This document shows, in pieces, positions 1-14,358 of a stretch of 64,000 nt of DNA. The DNA is from Diprion similis (lineage: Eukaryota; Arthropoda; Insecta; Hymenoptera; Diprionidae), in contig NC_060105.1 of the NCBI RefSeq assembly GCF_021155765.1, positions 8,367,501 through 8,431,500 on the forward strand, read 5' to 3'. Below the pieces are notes generated by a model. That model was not told where the DNA came from, did not search any database, and saw nothing but the letters and a program-made list of their open reading frames with translations. Position numbers and translations under genes: made by a program. How positions within the stretch are numbered: position 1 is the stretch's first letter; each line of letters starts with the position of its first letter.

Positions 1-919
1 CTCTCTAACTTTGCGGCGATTATGTATACACTTGCAGTATATTATAATACCTAATGTTATTGACAATCTTAGAATTTGCAGCTATGCGATACGATGTGTG
101 TTATTATAATATATAATATACGGTGTATTACACTATTATTGTTACTATTATTACAGCCAAGCTGTAACGTATGCACACGTGCATATGTACGAGGTAACGA
201 ATTACTCAACTTCTAAACAACCGCGCAGGGAATTAATGTGGGATACCTTATACGTTTGGTTTTATCTATTAAAAATAATCCAGACGTGCATGCAGAAGCA
301 GCAGCAGCAGCAGCAACAGCAGCGGCTTCGTTTTACTAACGATAAGCGAGTGAGTGGTTGACGAGCGCTGTCTAAGTGCCCGCTTCGTAGCAAAACGCGG
401 CAATTCGCAACTTATGAATTGGCCAATAGCGGTAACGATCTTTGTAATACACTTCGTTAGGATTAATTATCGTTTTAAAGAATCTCGATTGGACATCCGA
501 ACGTCTATTATTACACATTTTATCCGCGACGAGATATTTTCACTCATTTTATTTATTGTAACAATAATTATAACTTATAAATATAATTCTAGTAGTAATT
601 CTAGAGTATAATCGTTGAAGACAATAATGGCTTGAACATTGCTCGAATTAGACAAGAAAATTTGCTGAAAGTTACATACTTTTAACTATCTAGTGTTTAA
701 ATTATGATTTTCAATATTTGGTACATAATTACTGCTGCTTGCAGCAGTTGTAACCTAACCAGACAGTTTATTTTCATTTTTTGTCTAACCAGAACTAGAT
801 TTTTCGCGACACTCAGCTGATTGTGCAGCGTCATGTGTGAACTTGACCGACTGCTGTTACCTGATCTGTAGCGTTATTTTTACTCACCATGCAGTCACTT
901 GTAATCAGCAATCTGCACA

Positions 920-954
<35 letters not shown>

Positions 955-1443
955 CGCCCAAAATGTTATTGAAGAATGATGAAGAGAAAAAAAAATCGTG
1001 ACTGCTTAACGGATGATTCAATTAATACAATAAAATTGAAATACGGCTCCCGAAACTTGTTCGTTAAATTACGGTTTCCAAATGGTAAATTCAAGGGAAT
1101 TATCATAGTTTTTGACTGTTGAATGTATTTTTTCCTTTTTTTTTTCTTTTATCTCCTAACAAATCGACTTATTTTTAGAATTGTGAAGAAATTTCAGCGC
1201 AAACCTCGGAATGAAGGGAAGTATTTGATCGAAGATGGATGGTGGTTGTCTGTTAGACGTATCCTTACACGGTTTATCAATTAATGCGACAACGATGCTA
1301 AGCGTATAATATTACGCAATACACACGAAACTATTAAATTGTTACTTTACACGCATTTCGACGCAACGTGCGTTTAGTTGTACGTAATATTTTCACATTT
1401 CAAATATTTTTGGGAATTAATCAACGATAATGTATTATATACT

Positions 1444-1482
<39 letters not shown>

Positions 1483-1784
1483 CGCTTCGAGCCGAAATTA
1501 TAAATATCACTTTCACAGCGACGATGATTTAAGGTAGCGACCTTAAAGACTCGGGGCAATGAGTGCACGGCGTTGCTTGAAAATTAGTTGCGATAATTTA
1601 TAACCCCGAGTTATTTTTGTGCCTGTGCATTATGGGTATTTCTTGACAATCTGATGCTATTGCAATTTCGATTTCAGGTATTACAATTTTTTAAAAAGAA
1701 AGAAAGAAAGAAAGAAAGATAGAAAGAAAAAATAAGAAAGTGCTTGGCGACACGATTTAACAACGCTCTAGATCACATGTTGCG

Positions 1785-1819
<35 letters not shown>

Positions 1820-2732
1820 TGTAGAATAGCCTTGAATTTTTTTTCAAATTGATTCAACTCGTGGTTCGGAAGTCACGGTTTTTTGGAAAATCGCTTTAAT
1901 ATCATAGTTCCAATCACGTGCGATCTTCGAAAATCATTGCAGATTAGGTCCCGCGTTTATAATTCAGTATAACGAGGTTGCCTTAATTCTTCTACGTTAA
2001 GAATAAATGATTTTTTTTCTTCCCTTTTTTTACGATATTGAAATGCCTGTAAATCTTTCTATTTACGTGCAAAATGTTGCCTGTGAATTTCGAGAAAATC
2101 GAGACCAGCCAATTATGGATATTTTCGATTTTTAGTTTTTCAAGCCCGAGAATTTGCTATTTCCGGTGTGCAAGAAAAAAAAAAGAAAAGAAATTAAAAA
2201 TATTTCCAGTCAAAATTGTACGTCACAAGCCGGACAGTTTTTGCGACGATCACTTCGACCGTGTGACATTTGGCTTGGGCGCTGAAATTATCCCAAAAAA
2301 CAGATGACTGTCGTGGAAAGTGATTTTCCATGAATCGTAATTTCCAAACCATGGGTTAAAATTTTATTTTTTTTAAATACAGAGTTATCCGTATAAATAA
2401 TACGTATACAGAGGCTATGATAAAAAAAAATTCCATCCGCAAATCAAAGCGTGTGAGGGTTCGTGACCGTTCGAAAATTTCTGGGCTACCCCATAGATGT
2501 ATATATACGCGTATAAATAACGTTAAATTAAATACGTGCATATTATTACTTAATTTGAAGGAAAAAAAAACAAGCAAAAAACACGTTTTCAATGTTGGAT
2601 GATGCCGATCGGACTTTCACGAAAAATTGTATAAGTTCTATAGTTTCAACTATATATGTATATATATATATATAGTTATATGTATATGCGGTTTATAACT
2701 TCTTGAATGTTATCAACTAACGAATCGATGTG

Positions 2733-2780
<48 letters not shown>

Positions 2781-3996
2781 ATACATGTTTCTATATAAAA
2801 ATATGGCAAAACGAAAGTTTTTGAGCAATAGTTGTGGCAGATGCCGCGGTATCGGTTTGGCCGAATGTCGAAACCGGTAGAAATCGATAGAAATGAATTT
2901 TCCCTTGAGGTATAATACAGATTGTGAAACTTGGTTACACGTATACCTACACGTTGCATTCGCAGGTACCTATATGCCGTTATGCATATCGCTTGACAAA
3001 CTGGATTTTCCCATCAAAAATCCGAGACCGTACGTAACGGAAGAATTTCAGCAATTTGTATTTTCACAATACTCGCATAACAAAATATAAATATCATATA
3101 CATACATATATATACATATACATATACAATATGTTTATACATGTATGTTGGCATGTATTTATAAATTCTTTTGCGGTTACAAATCCCCTCCAGCATTCCG
3201 GACTTTCAAAAATTTAATTTCAGTATGCACACCACGATGAGAAACGATGAAAGAGACCCGGTCGATACGTGACGGTTTATAAATTGGTTCGACCGTTTCT
3301 CTCTCTCTCTCTCTCGCTCTGTTTTAGAGTTTTTATTTTTAACCTCACGTGTCTGGAGAAATAGAAAGAAAAGAAAAGGAAAAAGAAAAATGTATAAAAA
3401 AAAAAAAATTGTCCGAAATAATTCGTATAACGTTCGCGTATGTCGATTAGCCAAGCTAACAAGCCCTTTTATTCATTCGAAAAGAAACTGTGTGTGTGTG
3501 TGTGTGTGTGTGTATATAGAAAATTATTGGGAAACGAATGAGGAGAAGCTAGAAAGAATAATTATTAACACGTGTCTTCTTTCTGCCGACGCTCTTTTAT
3601 GCTAATTCTTACCATATATGTATATTCGAGGAGATTTCCTTTTGCTTACCGATTATTATCATTATTATTATTATTATTTACTTTATTTCTTTTTTCTTTT
3701 TTTTTTATTACCTTTATTCATCTATATGGACGGACATTTTGATTATGAATCGTATGCACAGTGCTGTTATTATTTCTAGGTATTAACAGAACAATAACAA
3801 TAATAATGAACCGTCCCGTCTCTGCAGATATGTTTGACTAATTTTTTACATGCACTATCGAATAATTCGCTGTATAATATACAAGTTTATAATGTATATC
3901 TATATACATATGCCATATTGAGAGATGAAATCGATGACTGTGTGAGAATATTTCGAAAACAGGTGCAGGTCCGGTTTACGAATGCGGAATACCGCA

Positions 3997-4002
<6 letters not shown>

Positions 4003-4063
<61 letters not shown>
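4003..4063. repeat. (TA)n microsatellite, ~60 bp
   Basis: About 30 uninterrupted TA units followed by TATG interruptions. Confidence 0.9.
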
Positions 4064-4069
<6 letters not shown>

Positions 4070-4265
4070 GTATATGTATATTTATAGTGTTGTTGAGGCG
4101 GAGTAGGAAAAAGTGCGGACAAGCTCAACTTATTATATAGGTATACAGAAAAGTGAAAAGTTTATGACGTATGTCTACGGTGCAAATAAATGCATATGCA
4201 GGCTGAAAATGGCTTGAAGAAACGTTCCTTTCTGCAATAGGATTACATAGGCTTTATATATTATG

Positions 4266-4268
<3 letters not shown>

Positions 4269-4316
<48 letters not shown>
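4269..4316. repeat. (TA)n microsatellite, ~48 bp
   Basis: About 24 TA units. Confidence 0.9.
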
Positions 4317-4320
<4 letters not shown>

Positions 4321-4917
4321 AACCGATGGGTCAAGTAATTTGTAAACGTCACGTCAAGGAAATCGTCGACGGAATTTAGTGCCTCATCTGATGATAAATT
4401 ATTTTAGAAATGGAAAGGTTTCAGCTTGGTTGAACTTGAATTGTCGAAAAGTAGAAACAAAGACTAGGATGTCGTTGTACGTTCAGACTGACAATGAGCT
4501 GAATAAAGTTTTTGGATCACTTCGCTGATAATTAATTCCGCCGCCGCGCTGACACGGTACATATCGCGTTACTAATGCGGAAAGGGCGAATGTAAAAAAA
4601 ATTCTTTCTCTCGTCGATTTGAAAATGTACGTATAATGTATAAATGTATGGGAAAATGGAAGAAGAAAAAAAAAATTTTTTTCCGTTTCAAATAAATAAA
4701 TCAATAATTGATAGACTTTTGTACAAGTTTTTATTACCTATCTTAGGTGCTTTTTTTTTTTAAAGAGAATTAGGTATCTTGATTCTGCTAGAATGGTGTG
4801 GGAAAAATTTTGTGAAATTTTCATCATATTTTTCTCTGCTCGTCAGTAATCGGTGAATTTTTTCACTTTCCCTACAGAAAGTATGATAATAATAAACCGT
4901 ATTGTCGGGGTGGTATT

Positions 4918-4928
4918 TTTGGCGGGAA
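4918..4928 (+). promoter_or_regulatory. E2F-like site
   Basis: TTTGGCGGGAA within ATTTTTGGCGGGAAATATTT. No gene is supported near it. Confidence 0.2.
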
Positions 4929-5103
4929 ATATTTGTCCCCAAATAAATTATACATTTTTCGAGAATATACTAAATAGTTTTTCCAATACTCGAGAGTAAT
5001 TATTGCGATATAATGTAAATTATTATTGTTAGAAAGAAATTAGTCGAAAGAAATCGTGAAAATTGAAGGAATATTTCACTTCCGGGAAAGTTACCTCTCT
5101 CTA

Positions 5104-5106
5104 CAC

Positions 5107-5140
<34 letters not shown>

Positions 5141-5144
5141 GTGT
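5104..5144. repeat. (TA)n inside an ACACG...CGTGT palindrome
   Basis: About 16 TA units flanked by ACACG on the left and CGTGT on the right, making the whole 41 bp a near-perfect palindrome. Confidence 0.8.
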
Positions 5145-5168
5145 GTTGCATAAATTATAAGTTTTTGC

Positions 5169-5478
5169 GGTCGCTGATTACTAATCTGTAATAAGATTTA
5201 AAAAATTTTTTTTCAATTCAAAATTACGTATCAAATATGGCGGGTGAAAATTTCAAGTTCCATCGAATCTGGAGTAAAAAATCTGTCCAAGAGTTTTTAG
5301 GGTCGCTGATTACGAATATGAAATCAGATTTTAAAAATCAGCATGAACAATCCATTCAGCGTGCCCAAAAACCCCTGCATAAAGTATTTCGACCGTATTC
5401 GATAAGATTTGAAATTTTCGTCCCCCCTATTGGATTCGTAATTTTAAATTTCGTGAAATCTGATCTCATATTCGTATC
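5169..5478. repeat. Repeat cluster: two direct and one inverted copy of a GGTCGCTGATTA module
   Basis: GGTCGCTGATTACTAATCTG at 5,169 and GGTCGCTGATTACGAATATG at 5,301 are direct copies ~132 bp apart, each followed by (A)TCAGATTT-AAAAAT-type sequence. At 5,432-5,478 the module recurs inverted (ATTCGTAATTTTAAATTTCG... TCTGATCTCATATTCGTA). The intervening frame ATGGCGGGTGAAAATTTCAA, with an RIWSKKSVQEFLGSLI reading, is the sort of text seen in dispersed arthropod repeats rather than a real protein. Confidence 0.6.
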
Positions 5479-5504
5479 TTGTAATGTTATAAAGTAGTAG
5501 AATA

Positions 5505-5960
5505 AAGTGTGACTCAAAGGGTTGAGAAAAAGCAACGGCGACGGTATGTTCAATCCTCGGAAGCATGGCGGCATGACTTTGGTTCTTCGCAAAGACAAAC
5601 AACCTGTAGAAACTTTCTCCGCGGGAGTGTTTCTGCTCGACCCACATATCGCGGCGTGTCTGCCGTGGCTTCGAAGGCGGCCGACCAGCCGGCGGAACAA
5701 ACTTATAACCGGCAGGCATATCCGAAGATGCTGCGTCGACAAATCCGAGTCCTGCGGAATCAAGGTCACTCACTCTCTCAAATCTCTCTGAAGGCAGCCG
5801 CATGCCTCCGACATTCTTCTTCCCCCACCGCACGAATTCTATCCCCCCCCCCCCCCCCCCCCCCCCACTCAAGCCCCCCTTTTATTCTTATTCCCTTCGA
5901 CTTCCTCTATACAATCTGCCGCCTGCAACAGGGTTCCAATCACAAATGTGGTAAGCGCTC
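5505..5960. other. GC-richer block of unknown nature next to the repeat cluster
   Basis: Noticeably richer in CpG (CGGCGACGG, CGCGGGAG, GGCGGCCGACC) than its surroundings. Frames are open on both strands for 130-180 codons, but none has a recognised domain and there is no clear splice logic. It could be a promoter island or part of an inserted repeat. Confidence 0.3.
5843..5866. repeat. Run of 24 C
   Basis: Uninterrupted C24 on the + strand, so G24 on the other strand; able in principle to form i-motif or G-quadruplex structures. Read length may be inexact in the assembly. Confidence 0.85.
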
Positions 5961-6110
5961 TGGTACCCGGGATTTTGACGCTAAGGATACGACCTTGACC
6001 CTCTGTAGCCTTACTGTTGTCAGTCCTTACCGGAAATGAATCTTGCGACAGTAAGAAGGTGAAACTTTTCTTTATATTGCTGAAGTTTTTATTGCACCAA
6101 GATTTACGGA

Positions 6111-6120
6111 GGAGAAGAAG

Positions 6121-6150
<30 letters not shown>
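6111..6150. repeat. (GAA)n microsatellite
   Basis: About 13 GAA/GAG triplets. Confidence 0.9.
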
Positions 6151-6151
<1 letters not shown>

Positions 6152-9100
6152 GTAGATCTGATTAGAGTCGGATTACGATCAAGATACCACGGTTTATAGG
6201 GATCGATGAAATCGTTTAAGGAATTCAGGTTTTACGAAGACCGTAACGTCGAGAATTTTTTTTTTTTTTTAATTTTGATTACTGTTCACGGTTCTCGACT
6301 ATTTTTTATTTATTATCATAAACGATGATTATAATTTTGGGTATAAAACGAAAATCAGTTGTTTTTTTTTTTTTTTTTTTTTTTTTTATATAGATTCGAT
6401 CAGAAATATTTTAGCAGGTACTTACGTGTTGCTGTTATATTCTTTTTTATTGTGGACATTCGAGTGGTGGTTTTTTTTTTCTTTCTCTTTTTTTTTGGAA
6501 ACGTTGCGATGATTCGACGTTTGTACAAAAATATAAAATTGACGATAAAACCTTGAAATGACTGAAACGAAATATCGTTAACTAATTGTAAGCAAATAAA
6601 TTTAATTTCTCGATAAGTCGGAAAATGTGACGAGTATATCATCAGACTAACAATAAACTGTACCACGTATTTTTGTAACTCGAATTGTTAGTTAAACGAT
6701 AGCTATTTTACTAAAATTTTCTAGCAATTGTAACAAATGGAATTTTTCTTACTGTAGCGATAAATCAGGGAAATGAAAGAAACTTAGAAAATCAAGGTTT
6801 AGAAAGTGATAATTAAAGTTAAACTGGCTGGAATTTTATGGAAAGAATGTCTTCTCGGTAGATGACATTTAGAAAAAAAAAAAAAAAAAAAAAGAATAAA
6901 AAAAAACTAGTAAGTAGGGATTCACTCAGTCAATCAGGCAGCAGAACGAGATTCTTGCTTCAACAATTAGAAACGCTATGACAGTTAATTGAAATGAAGC
7001 TAATTTATCAACTGAAAAATTTGACACACTGGTTGATTTTTTAGAAAATCGTTACATCGTCAATATTGCAAATGTAATCCGTAAGATGAGAAAAAAATTT
7101 TTTTTTTGGAGAACTCTGATTCGTTGATCGCACAATGACGATTAAGTTGAATGAAAAATTAGACGCGTTCGATTTTCTGCAGTTAATTTTAATCAACAGA
7201 TTATCGATTTCCGAAACTAGTAATAACCGGTTAAAATAAATTTAACTATTTACACAGAATAAAAAAATGTTTCGATAACCTGCCTTCTCGAACTTAAGTC
7301 AATACATTCTTCTAGATGTTTGAATATTCGAGGTCGACCATATTTGATCTTCCCGTGAACGCGTTGCATCGCATCCGGTTCACCGTCCAGGATACGAAGC
7401 TATTCCAAGAAAGCTTACCGACACGACGGTATCTTTTCTTGATTTTTTTTTTTTTTTTTTTCTTGTTTCACACCTTCCTACTTCTTTGCCGTTAGGAAAT
7501 AAAATGATAAAATCTTGGATCGAAAGGTACGTTTCAACTTTCGTCGAAATGTGCACGAGTATGTATATACATTAATTTATCAAGATTTAAGAAAAAGATA
7601 TTTCTCTAACATGCCTAACCAATTTCGCTTGCAAATTATTATACGCACACCTGTAGAAAAACTGTGAGAATTTCGTCGAGGAGAGTGAAATAGAAAGCGA
7701 ATCGCACGAGTAATTTATAATTTTTAACTAGCAATTAAAGCTCACTGGCGGCTCCAGATTATTACAGCATCCGAATGATCGTCGAATTATTACTTTTTAA
7801 ATTATACCGACAAACGGAAGTAACGTTTAAGAAAACGGGAGTGTATTAGGCACGATTAATTTTCCGTTCTTCCTAATCTATCGTCTCTACATTTTCATAA
7901 TTCTGTGAAATCGATTGTCTTCTTGATATAAATTTATTTCTTTCGCAAATTATCCGATTAGTACACGATTGTAGAAAATTCTGTCAACAAGATCGATTAC
8001 CGAGAAAGAAAAGAATAGATTCGATTCCATTAAATACATATTATAAGAAAATTACTTTTGATGTTTTTTTTTTTTTTTTTTTTTCTATTCCTTCTTCATC
8101 TATTTATTTATTTTTTTTCCCATCACTATTACCCAGAATACTTGATTTCGTAAGCTGATCGTAAATATTTCCCGACATATCCTCTATATAATACCATTAG
8201 AAGAAATGGGTCAGACGGATGCACTTAAAATAAAACACGAATAAAATAAGATGAGAAATAAGAAGAAACATATGTAAGGAGGATGGAACGACGTTTACAG
8301 GAGGATTGCATAACGGGATGCGTCAAGGAATTACTGTAGGTTGAAAAAAAAAAAACTAACAAAAAGAAAGAAAGGAAGAAAAAACAAACACAACGACGAG
8401 ACGGTACTGGACTCGAAAAACGAGGACGATGAGGTGAAATAAGAATGAGAATGAGAATAAGAAGAGAAAAAATTTAAAAAATAAAATAAAATAAAAAAAT
8501 AAAAAACAAGGGAGAAGTTATCGAGAGGATTTTCTTCCGCCTACTCTAACCCACAATCGAGAGATCGTCTACTACTAATGGACCTTACGACCGGTTTTCG
8601 GTGCGCGTGAACCCAAACTTTCCCACGGCATATACGAGAGTTATAATCCCATAGGTGTGTACTTCCAGCAGGTAAATAGATACATGCACATATGTGAAAA
8701 TAAAATATTCCAAGACGGTGAGATAGGTTTAATAAACATGGCCGTCGTGGCGAGAATTATTAGAGAGACTTCTTCTTCATCGTCTTCTTGTTCATCTTCT
8801 TCTTCTTCTTCGTCGTAGATCGTATATTGAAGAGAAATCTTTTCTATTTCGTTGTGAATGTGTTATACATGTATAAATAAAAATACGCTGTAAGTTTATT
8901 TCGGGTGTTTTGTTACTGCACGTATTTTTTTTAAACACGTTTAATTTGATTAAAAGGAAGATGTTGACTTGAAATGAATTTCATTTTAGTAAAGAAACAC
9001 GTTTTGAGATGATTTCGGACGTGTTTAGAAGAAGATGCAGAAATTGAAGTATTTCGAAATTTGTAATTTTTTCGCAAGGTGAGAATAATTGTTGAAAATA

Positions 9101-10500
9101 AATAGCAGCGATCGATTTGTTAGAAACAATTTAACCCCGTTTCACGTACTTTGAGAATTATTTAATTTATACGCAGTAAGTCTTGAGAAAGTCGTAAGAA
9201 ACGTTGAGAAAAAAAATTATTCTAATTGAACGAAACCGGACGAATCTACTACATATTTAACAATTTTTAAGAGACGTGAAATAAAATGCCTGTTAAATCG
9301 AAGCTTGTGTGGCTAGTTTTAGTAATTTTCACTTTCATATTTTTAAAGAAATCTTCTACGTAGCGTAGGAATATATTAATTTTGTGCAAAAAAGTATCGT
9401 TATTTCAATCACCAAAACCTCCTTAGTTGTCGAAATCGGGATTCGATTTTTGGCAAAATTACTGTAAAGATTTGTTTCACTATCGAGGATTATAAATTAG
9501 CTTCATTGGAAGGAAATTTTATTATTATCGATCAGAAAGCGAAAATTGTGTGAAAAGAAATTCAAAATTTCAGCTTCTTAAATATTCTGAAACTTTGAAA
9601 GTCACTGATCGAAATTTGTCTGATTTATATGATTTATATAGTACAGTAAATTTATTAAATGTTAATAATTTACAGGTTTATGTACGTAAATTTCGTCACC
9701 ATTGTAAAAATAATCGAATTTAATGAATTACATTGACAAATAAAGTGAATCGATTTTAACCGACGATAAAATTTTTACACTCTTGCATTAGAGACGACGT
9801 ATGTTTTTTAATGCTATTCAACTCTTGCAAATCTTCCAAATACTATAAAATAAAAATCTTTGAGAAATTTTATTAATTGAGAGTCAGGCCGATGTAAAAT
9901 TGCCGAATTATTTGATCGGTCAACTCTTTCTAAAATGGTACAGTGTAACTCAACGTTTTTTTTTAACCTAAACGGGTAGAAGCTTCAAAACGTGACGCAA
10001 AATTATTTTACTACTTTTAGCAAAGGATAATTTTATATCTTTTAAAGTAAATATGAAAAATCGTATAATTTTTCACTATTATTATATTTACCAGAGAGAG
10101 AGAGAGAGAGAGAAACGGTGGCTAGGCTCATTAGGTCATTGAATATTCATTAAATTATTATATTCGCAAGGTACGAAGATCTTTTAAAAAGTAAAAAAAA
10201 TAGTAAACCTGAAATTTTTGCATATCCGTGCATCACTTCAAATCGCTTGATAGTTGTTAAAAAAAAAATCTATTATCGTTAGATTGATTCGAACTCACTT
10301 TACGACGTCTCACTTTATGTAGAAAACTAATTTGGTTTTTCTCTTCTTTTCAGTACTCACTCAATATTGATTAATCGATTAATTTTTACCGATTAAATCG
10401 ACGTATCGATTATTTTTACCTTACGTTAGTATATAGCCATCGCTACAAACAGTGTGTAAACATAAATCGTATAGGCGATGGTTGACGTAAAGTCGGAGTA
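6151..10500. other. AT-rich non-coding DNA
   Basis: No supportable gene. Poly-T tracts at ~6,361-6,387, 7,443-7,461 and 8,065-8,084, poly-A at ~6,872-6,890, an imperfect (TTC)n at 8,769-8,816 and (GA)n at 10,093-10,113. Confidence 0.55.
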
Positions 10501-10670
10501 AAGGCACGTGCCTTCAAAAAATCCTTTTTTGCTACGAGTCTTCCTTGTGATCAATCAATTTTTGCCACACAATTTTATTCGTTCACGAGTCATTTACCTC
10601 TCGCCGATCTCTTTGCTAGGCCGTCAAAGGTTCCCCTTGAAACACTTTCGTTGTACGTGCCTCATTTTAC

Positions 10671-10673
<3 letters not shown>

Positions 10674-10702
<29 letters not shown>
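10674..10702. repeat. (TA)n flanked by ACG/CGT
   Basis: About 14 TA units between TTTACG and CGTACC, a second palindrome-flanked TA array like the one at 5,104. Confidence 0.8.
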
Positions 10703-10829
10703 GTACCTGCAAATTACTCGTGTGTACGTTCACCGTTGCAGTGAAATGAGCGTGTTGTTAAGTATTACACACACACACATACACACGCATGTATATATAT
10801 ATTTATATATATATGTGTATATTACAGCT

Positions 10830-13800
10830 AGGCTGCTTTCGCCTTCTTCGCCGAGGTGCAAGAGACACGCGCGTTTCTCCGTCTTCGCGTTCCTAGTGGA
10901 TCATGAAACCCGATTGGCCCCGATACCCAAATCCGAATCGCGGGTAAAAGTGAGAACCAACCGTTCATTGGCAGATTCCTGAATTCCGAATCGTTCACGT
11001 GCCGCCTCGTATTTCTATTTTCCAACAACGATTTTATCGCAATTACTATATAGTGCACACAGTTACGCTATTATATGTATACATACGTGTAACTATAATA
11101 TGCGAAATATTCGAATATTCGTTAACGATGTGAAGAGACGACGACGACAAAAGTAGAAAAAAAAAAAAAAAAAAAAAAAAAAAATCGTAATTTCCAACTG
11201 CGGATATTTTTTTCCAAACGCGGAATTTTGCGAATCAAGACGCTTGTTCGACTTACGAAGTGTCTTTTTTTTTGCTTGGTTTTCTATGCTTTTCTTTGCC
11301 GTTTTTTTTTTATATCTTGATTTTTTTTTTTTTTTTTTTTACCACCTTATACAGGGTATATAAATTTCACTGTAATGTATATTTACATTAATAACGATGA
11401 TATATACTTTGACTTTTGCTCGTCGTTCTCAACGAGCAGAAAAATACTTTCTCTCTTTTGATCGTGTATGAATACCATAACTGTATACTACTTATGTATA
11501 CGTACCTATATGTATACTATATACATACGAACATTTATCGAGAGGAAAAAATGGCGATACTCTGTACGTTGTACAGATATTGCGGTTTTTATTTTCTTAG
11601 ACTCGTCAATTTTCGATTTTGCTTTGATATTATTAACCTACATTCTTGATATTAGTGATATTTGTTTGTGTTTATTCTAATTTTTTTCCCCGACACATCA
11701 GACTGTTATCATATTTAAGGCGAACTTGCATGAAACAAGAATTTATACACGTATTATATTATATATACATGATATTAATGTTGCAGTTGGAATGCGTTGA
11801 ATGTAAAAACGCTTTATTAACGCGAGTAATTAAGGTATTATATCGAAACGTGTAATGAATGAAATTACCAGTAAAACGAGGATATGTTAAATTTTTTTTT
11901 CTGGAAAAAAAAGGAAAGAATAAAAAAATTGAAGAAAAAAGAAATAATTAAGCAACAGGTATTCGAGGAGAATAATCAAGCTACTTGGAAAGCATTGATT
12001 AATTAACTCTGCGGCAATTTGGGGATATAACGTTTATGGGTATTCGTTACATGCACCTACTGGCACAGAAATTTCTTTTTCTTGTATGAAATACTACTCA
12101 TATATTGTAAAACAGCTTATATTCTACTGTAGTGAACCAATCACTGTATGCATATACTGAGAAAAGTTTTTTATTCGTTTATAGACGATAGGAAATTCTA
12201 AGAAAATCGGTTCCGCTATAATAACGGTTCAAATATTCAAATATTTTTCATATTACGTGACAAAATGTCCTACAAGTTCAGCTATTTAGTGGGATTATAG
12301 GGGTGAGGGGTGGGGCACGACGGCACCCCTAAACCGGTTATTACTTTTTGTGACTTTTTACCACGAAATTATTTATTTTTTTTTTTTCTACTTTTAACAA
12401 ATTAACCGAAATTTTAAGAAAACTCTGAAACAAAAAAAATTTTCTATTTTTTCTGGGTTACGACGAGATTTGAATACGGCAATAAAATAAAAGAAATAAA
12501 GAAACCAACCGAATATTATACTTGAGGGAATCCCACGGATTTAGGAACTTGCTAATTACATTACAGTTTTCACAAGTTCCCATGTTTTTTGTTAGATTTG
12601 TTTACCATGGGTGGGTAGGTACGACGTTTTGAACGTGTTTACTTTGCATATAAGATAAAAGCGAAATTCGTATATATATGTTGTATAATAATCTTGTGCG
12701 TTGAATCGAGTATCTCACGCGGATTGTTATTCATATATTATATGCGGTTATAATCTTAGCGAGATTTATTCTCCGACTTTTTTAGTCGAGCGAGAAACAA
12801 GAAATATTGGAAAGTGATAAGCTGACGAATTTGAATTCCATGAAAATAATATTCCGGTAAATTATTAATCAGTACTATTACATCGGGAATAAAACATCGA
12901 ACGAGAATTGTGTTTTTTTGTTTTTTATTAAAACATATCACTTTATCAAGAATTTTACCACTTTGTTTCCTTACTTCAAAAACCACAAAGTATACTCCAG
13001 TTCATACTGGAATACATCTTTCATTTCGATTCCTTATTAATTAACAAATTTACAGGGTATAAATACTTTTTCATTACGTCTAACAGAAGCTGGGAATATG
13101 GAAAATATTTTACTTGGATGAAATTAAAATCGATCGATAAAATTTTACTTTGACGTTTCCTCGATTGCGTTTTTTATTTATTTATATTATTCTTTCAACA
13201 CACAATAATCAAATAAGATAACACGACAAGTATTCAGCCGCTTATAAATCAAAGACGAATGAAATTTTATATTCCTAGGTGAAAAAAGGAGATCATAAAA
13301 ATGAATAAACAAATCGACTAATTCCTGATATTCTAATCGTTAGAAATACCAGACAACAGACTTTCTTTTTTTTAATGATTACTCAAGTCCCGCTAAACAA
13401 TGTTACGGTGAAGAAACGCGGTTAAATCAAGTTCCGGAAACGTTCGTATACATATATTGTCAATATAATCGTGGATATATATGTATATATATATACTTAA
13501 TGTAGGTGTTGGAAAAACCGCGTGCGTATGCCGTGTACGAAGATCATCGGTTCGTCGTCGAGACCTTCGCATAGTATGAGAAGATAATTCCAGAGGAGAA
13601 GCAACCCGAATGACTACAAATGAGGATAATGTAAGATTATACGTTACATCCTTATCATCATTCAGGGTACGTGCTCTTCGGGGTTTGTCCAAGACTTACT
13701 AACTAAGAATAAACAGAGCCGTGCAAACGCGGACGCGAAACCGAAATTCCCCTGAATGAATGATTTGAGACGGCGCGAACAACAAATCGATATAAATATA

Positions 13801-14311
13801 TTAAATATACGGATAAATGACAGGCTGAGATGTAGAGAGAAAAAAAAATTAGATGAAAAAGAGAAGGATAAGGTGAATATTTTACATATGCAGAGAAAGA
13901 TGCGTTACAGGAATAACGATTTATTTCATCATTTATTATACATACATAGTAATTTAATTAGCTCATTGTAAGAGGGTTTCGAAATTTAACAAATTTTTGA
14001 AATACAAGTGTATGTACTCGAATGATTTCATCATTTTGAGTTCAAGAAAAAGAGGGAAATAAGGTGAAAAAAAAATAAAGAGACAAAACTCTGCCCATTA
14101 AATATTGAAACAAAAAAATAAGTAGCAAGTTGTTGCGTGATGGGTAAAAAAAAAAAAAAAAAATTCCCAAAGTGTTATATAATAATAATAATATGATAAT
14201 AAATGTAATAAAACTATATTCGATGCAATGAGAAATTATGACTAGCCGTAAATATATGAGAAAAATTTTTGGTGCTATTTTATACAATTTTCAGAATTAC
14301 CTTTAATTTAA

Positions 14312-14358
<47 letters not shown>

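Larger units (their letters stand above)
1..5100. other. AT-rich non-coding DNA with microsatellites
   Basis: No supportable gene. Simple repeats seen: (CAG)n ~298-324, T27 at 924-950, (CT)n 1,449-1,476, (GAAA)n ~1,698-1,730, (TA)n ~1,789-1,815 and 2,735-2,768, (GT)n 3,489-3,513, and ATT repeats ~3,655-3,677. It could be intron or UTR of a gene outside the window. Confidence 0.6.

Noticed and set aside
5509..6039. 176-codon + frame and overlapping 142-codon minus frame
   Set aside because: Both pass through the C24 run (giving poly-Pro or poly-Gly), have no recognised domain, and lie in GC-rich DNA where stops are rare.
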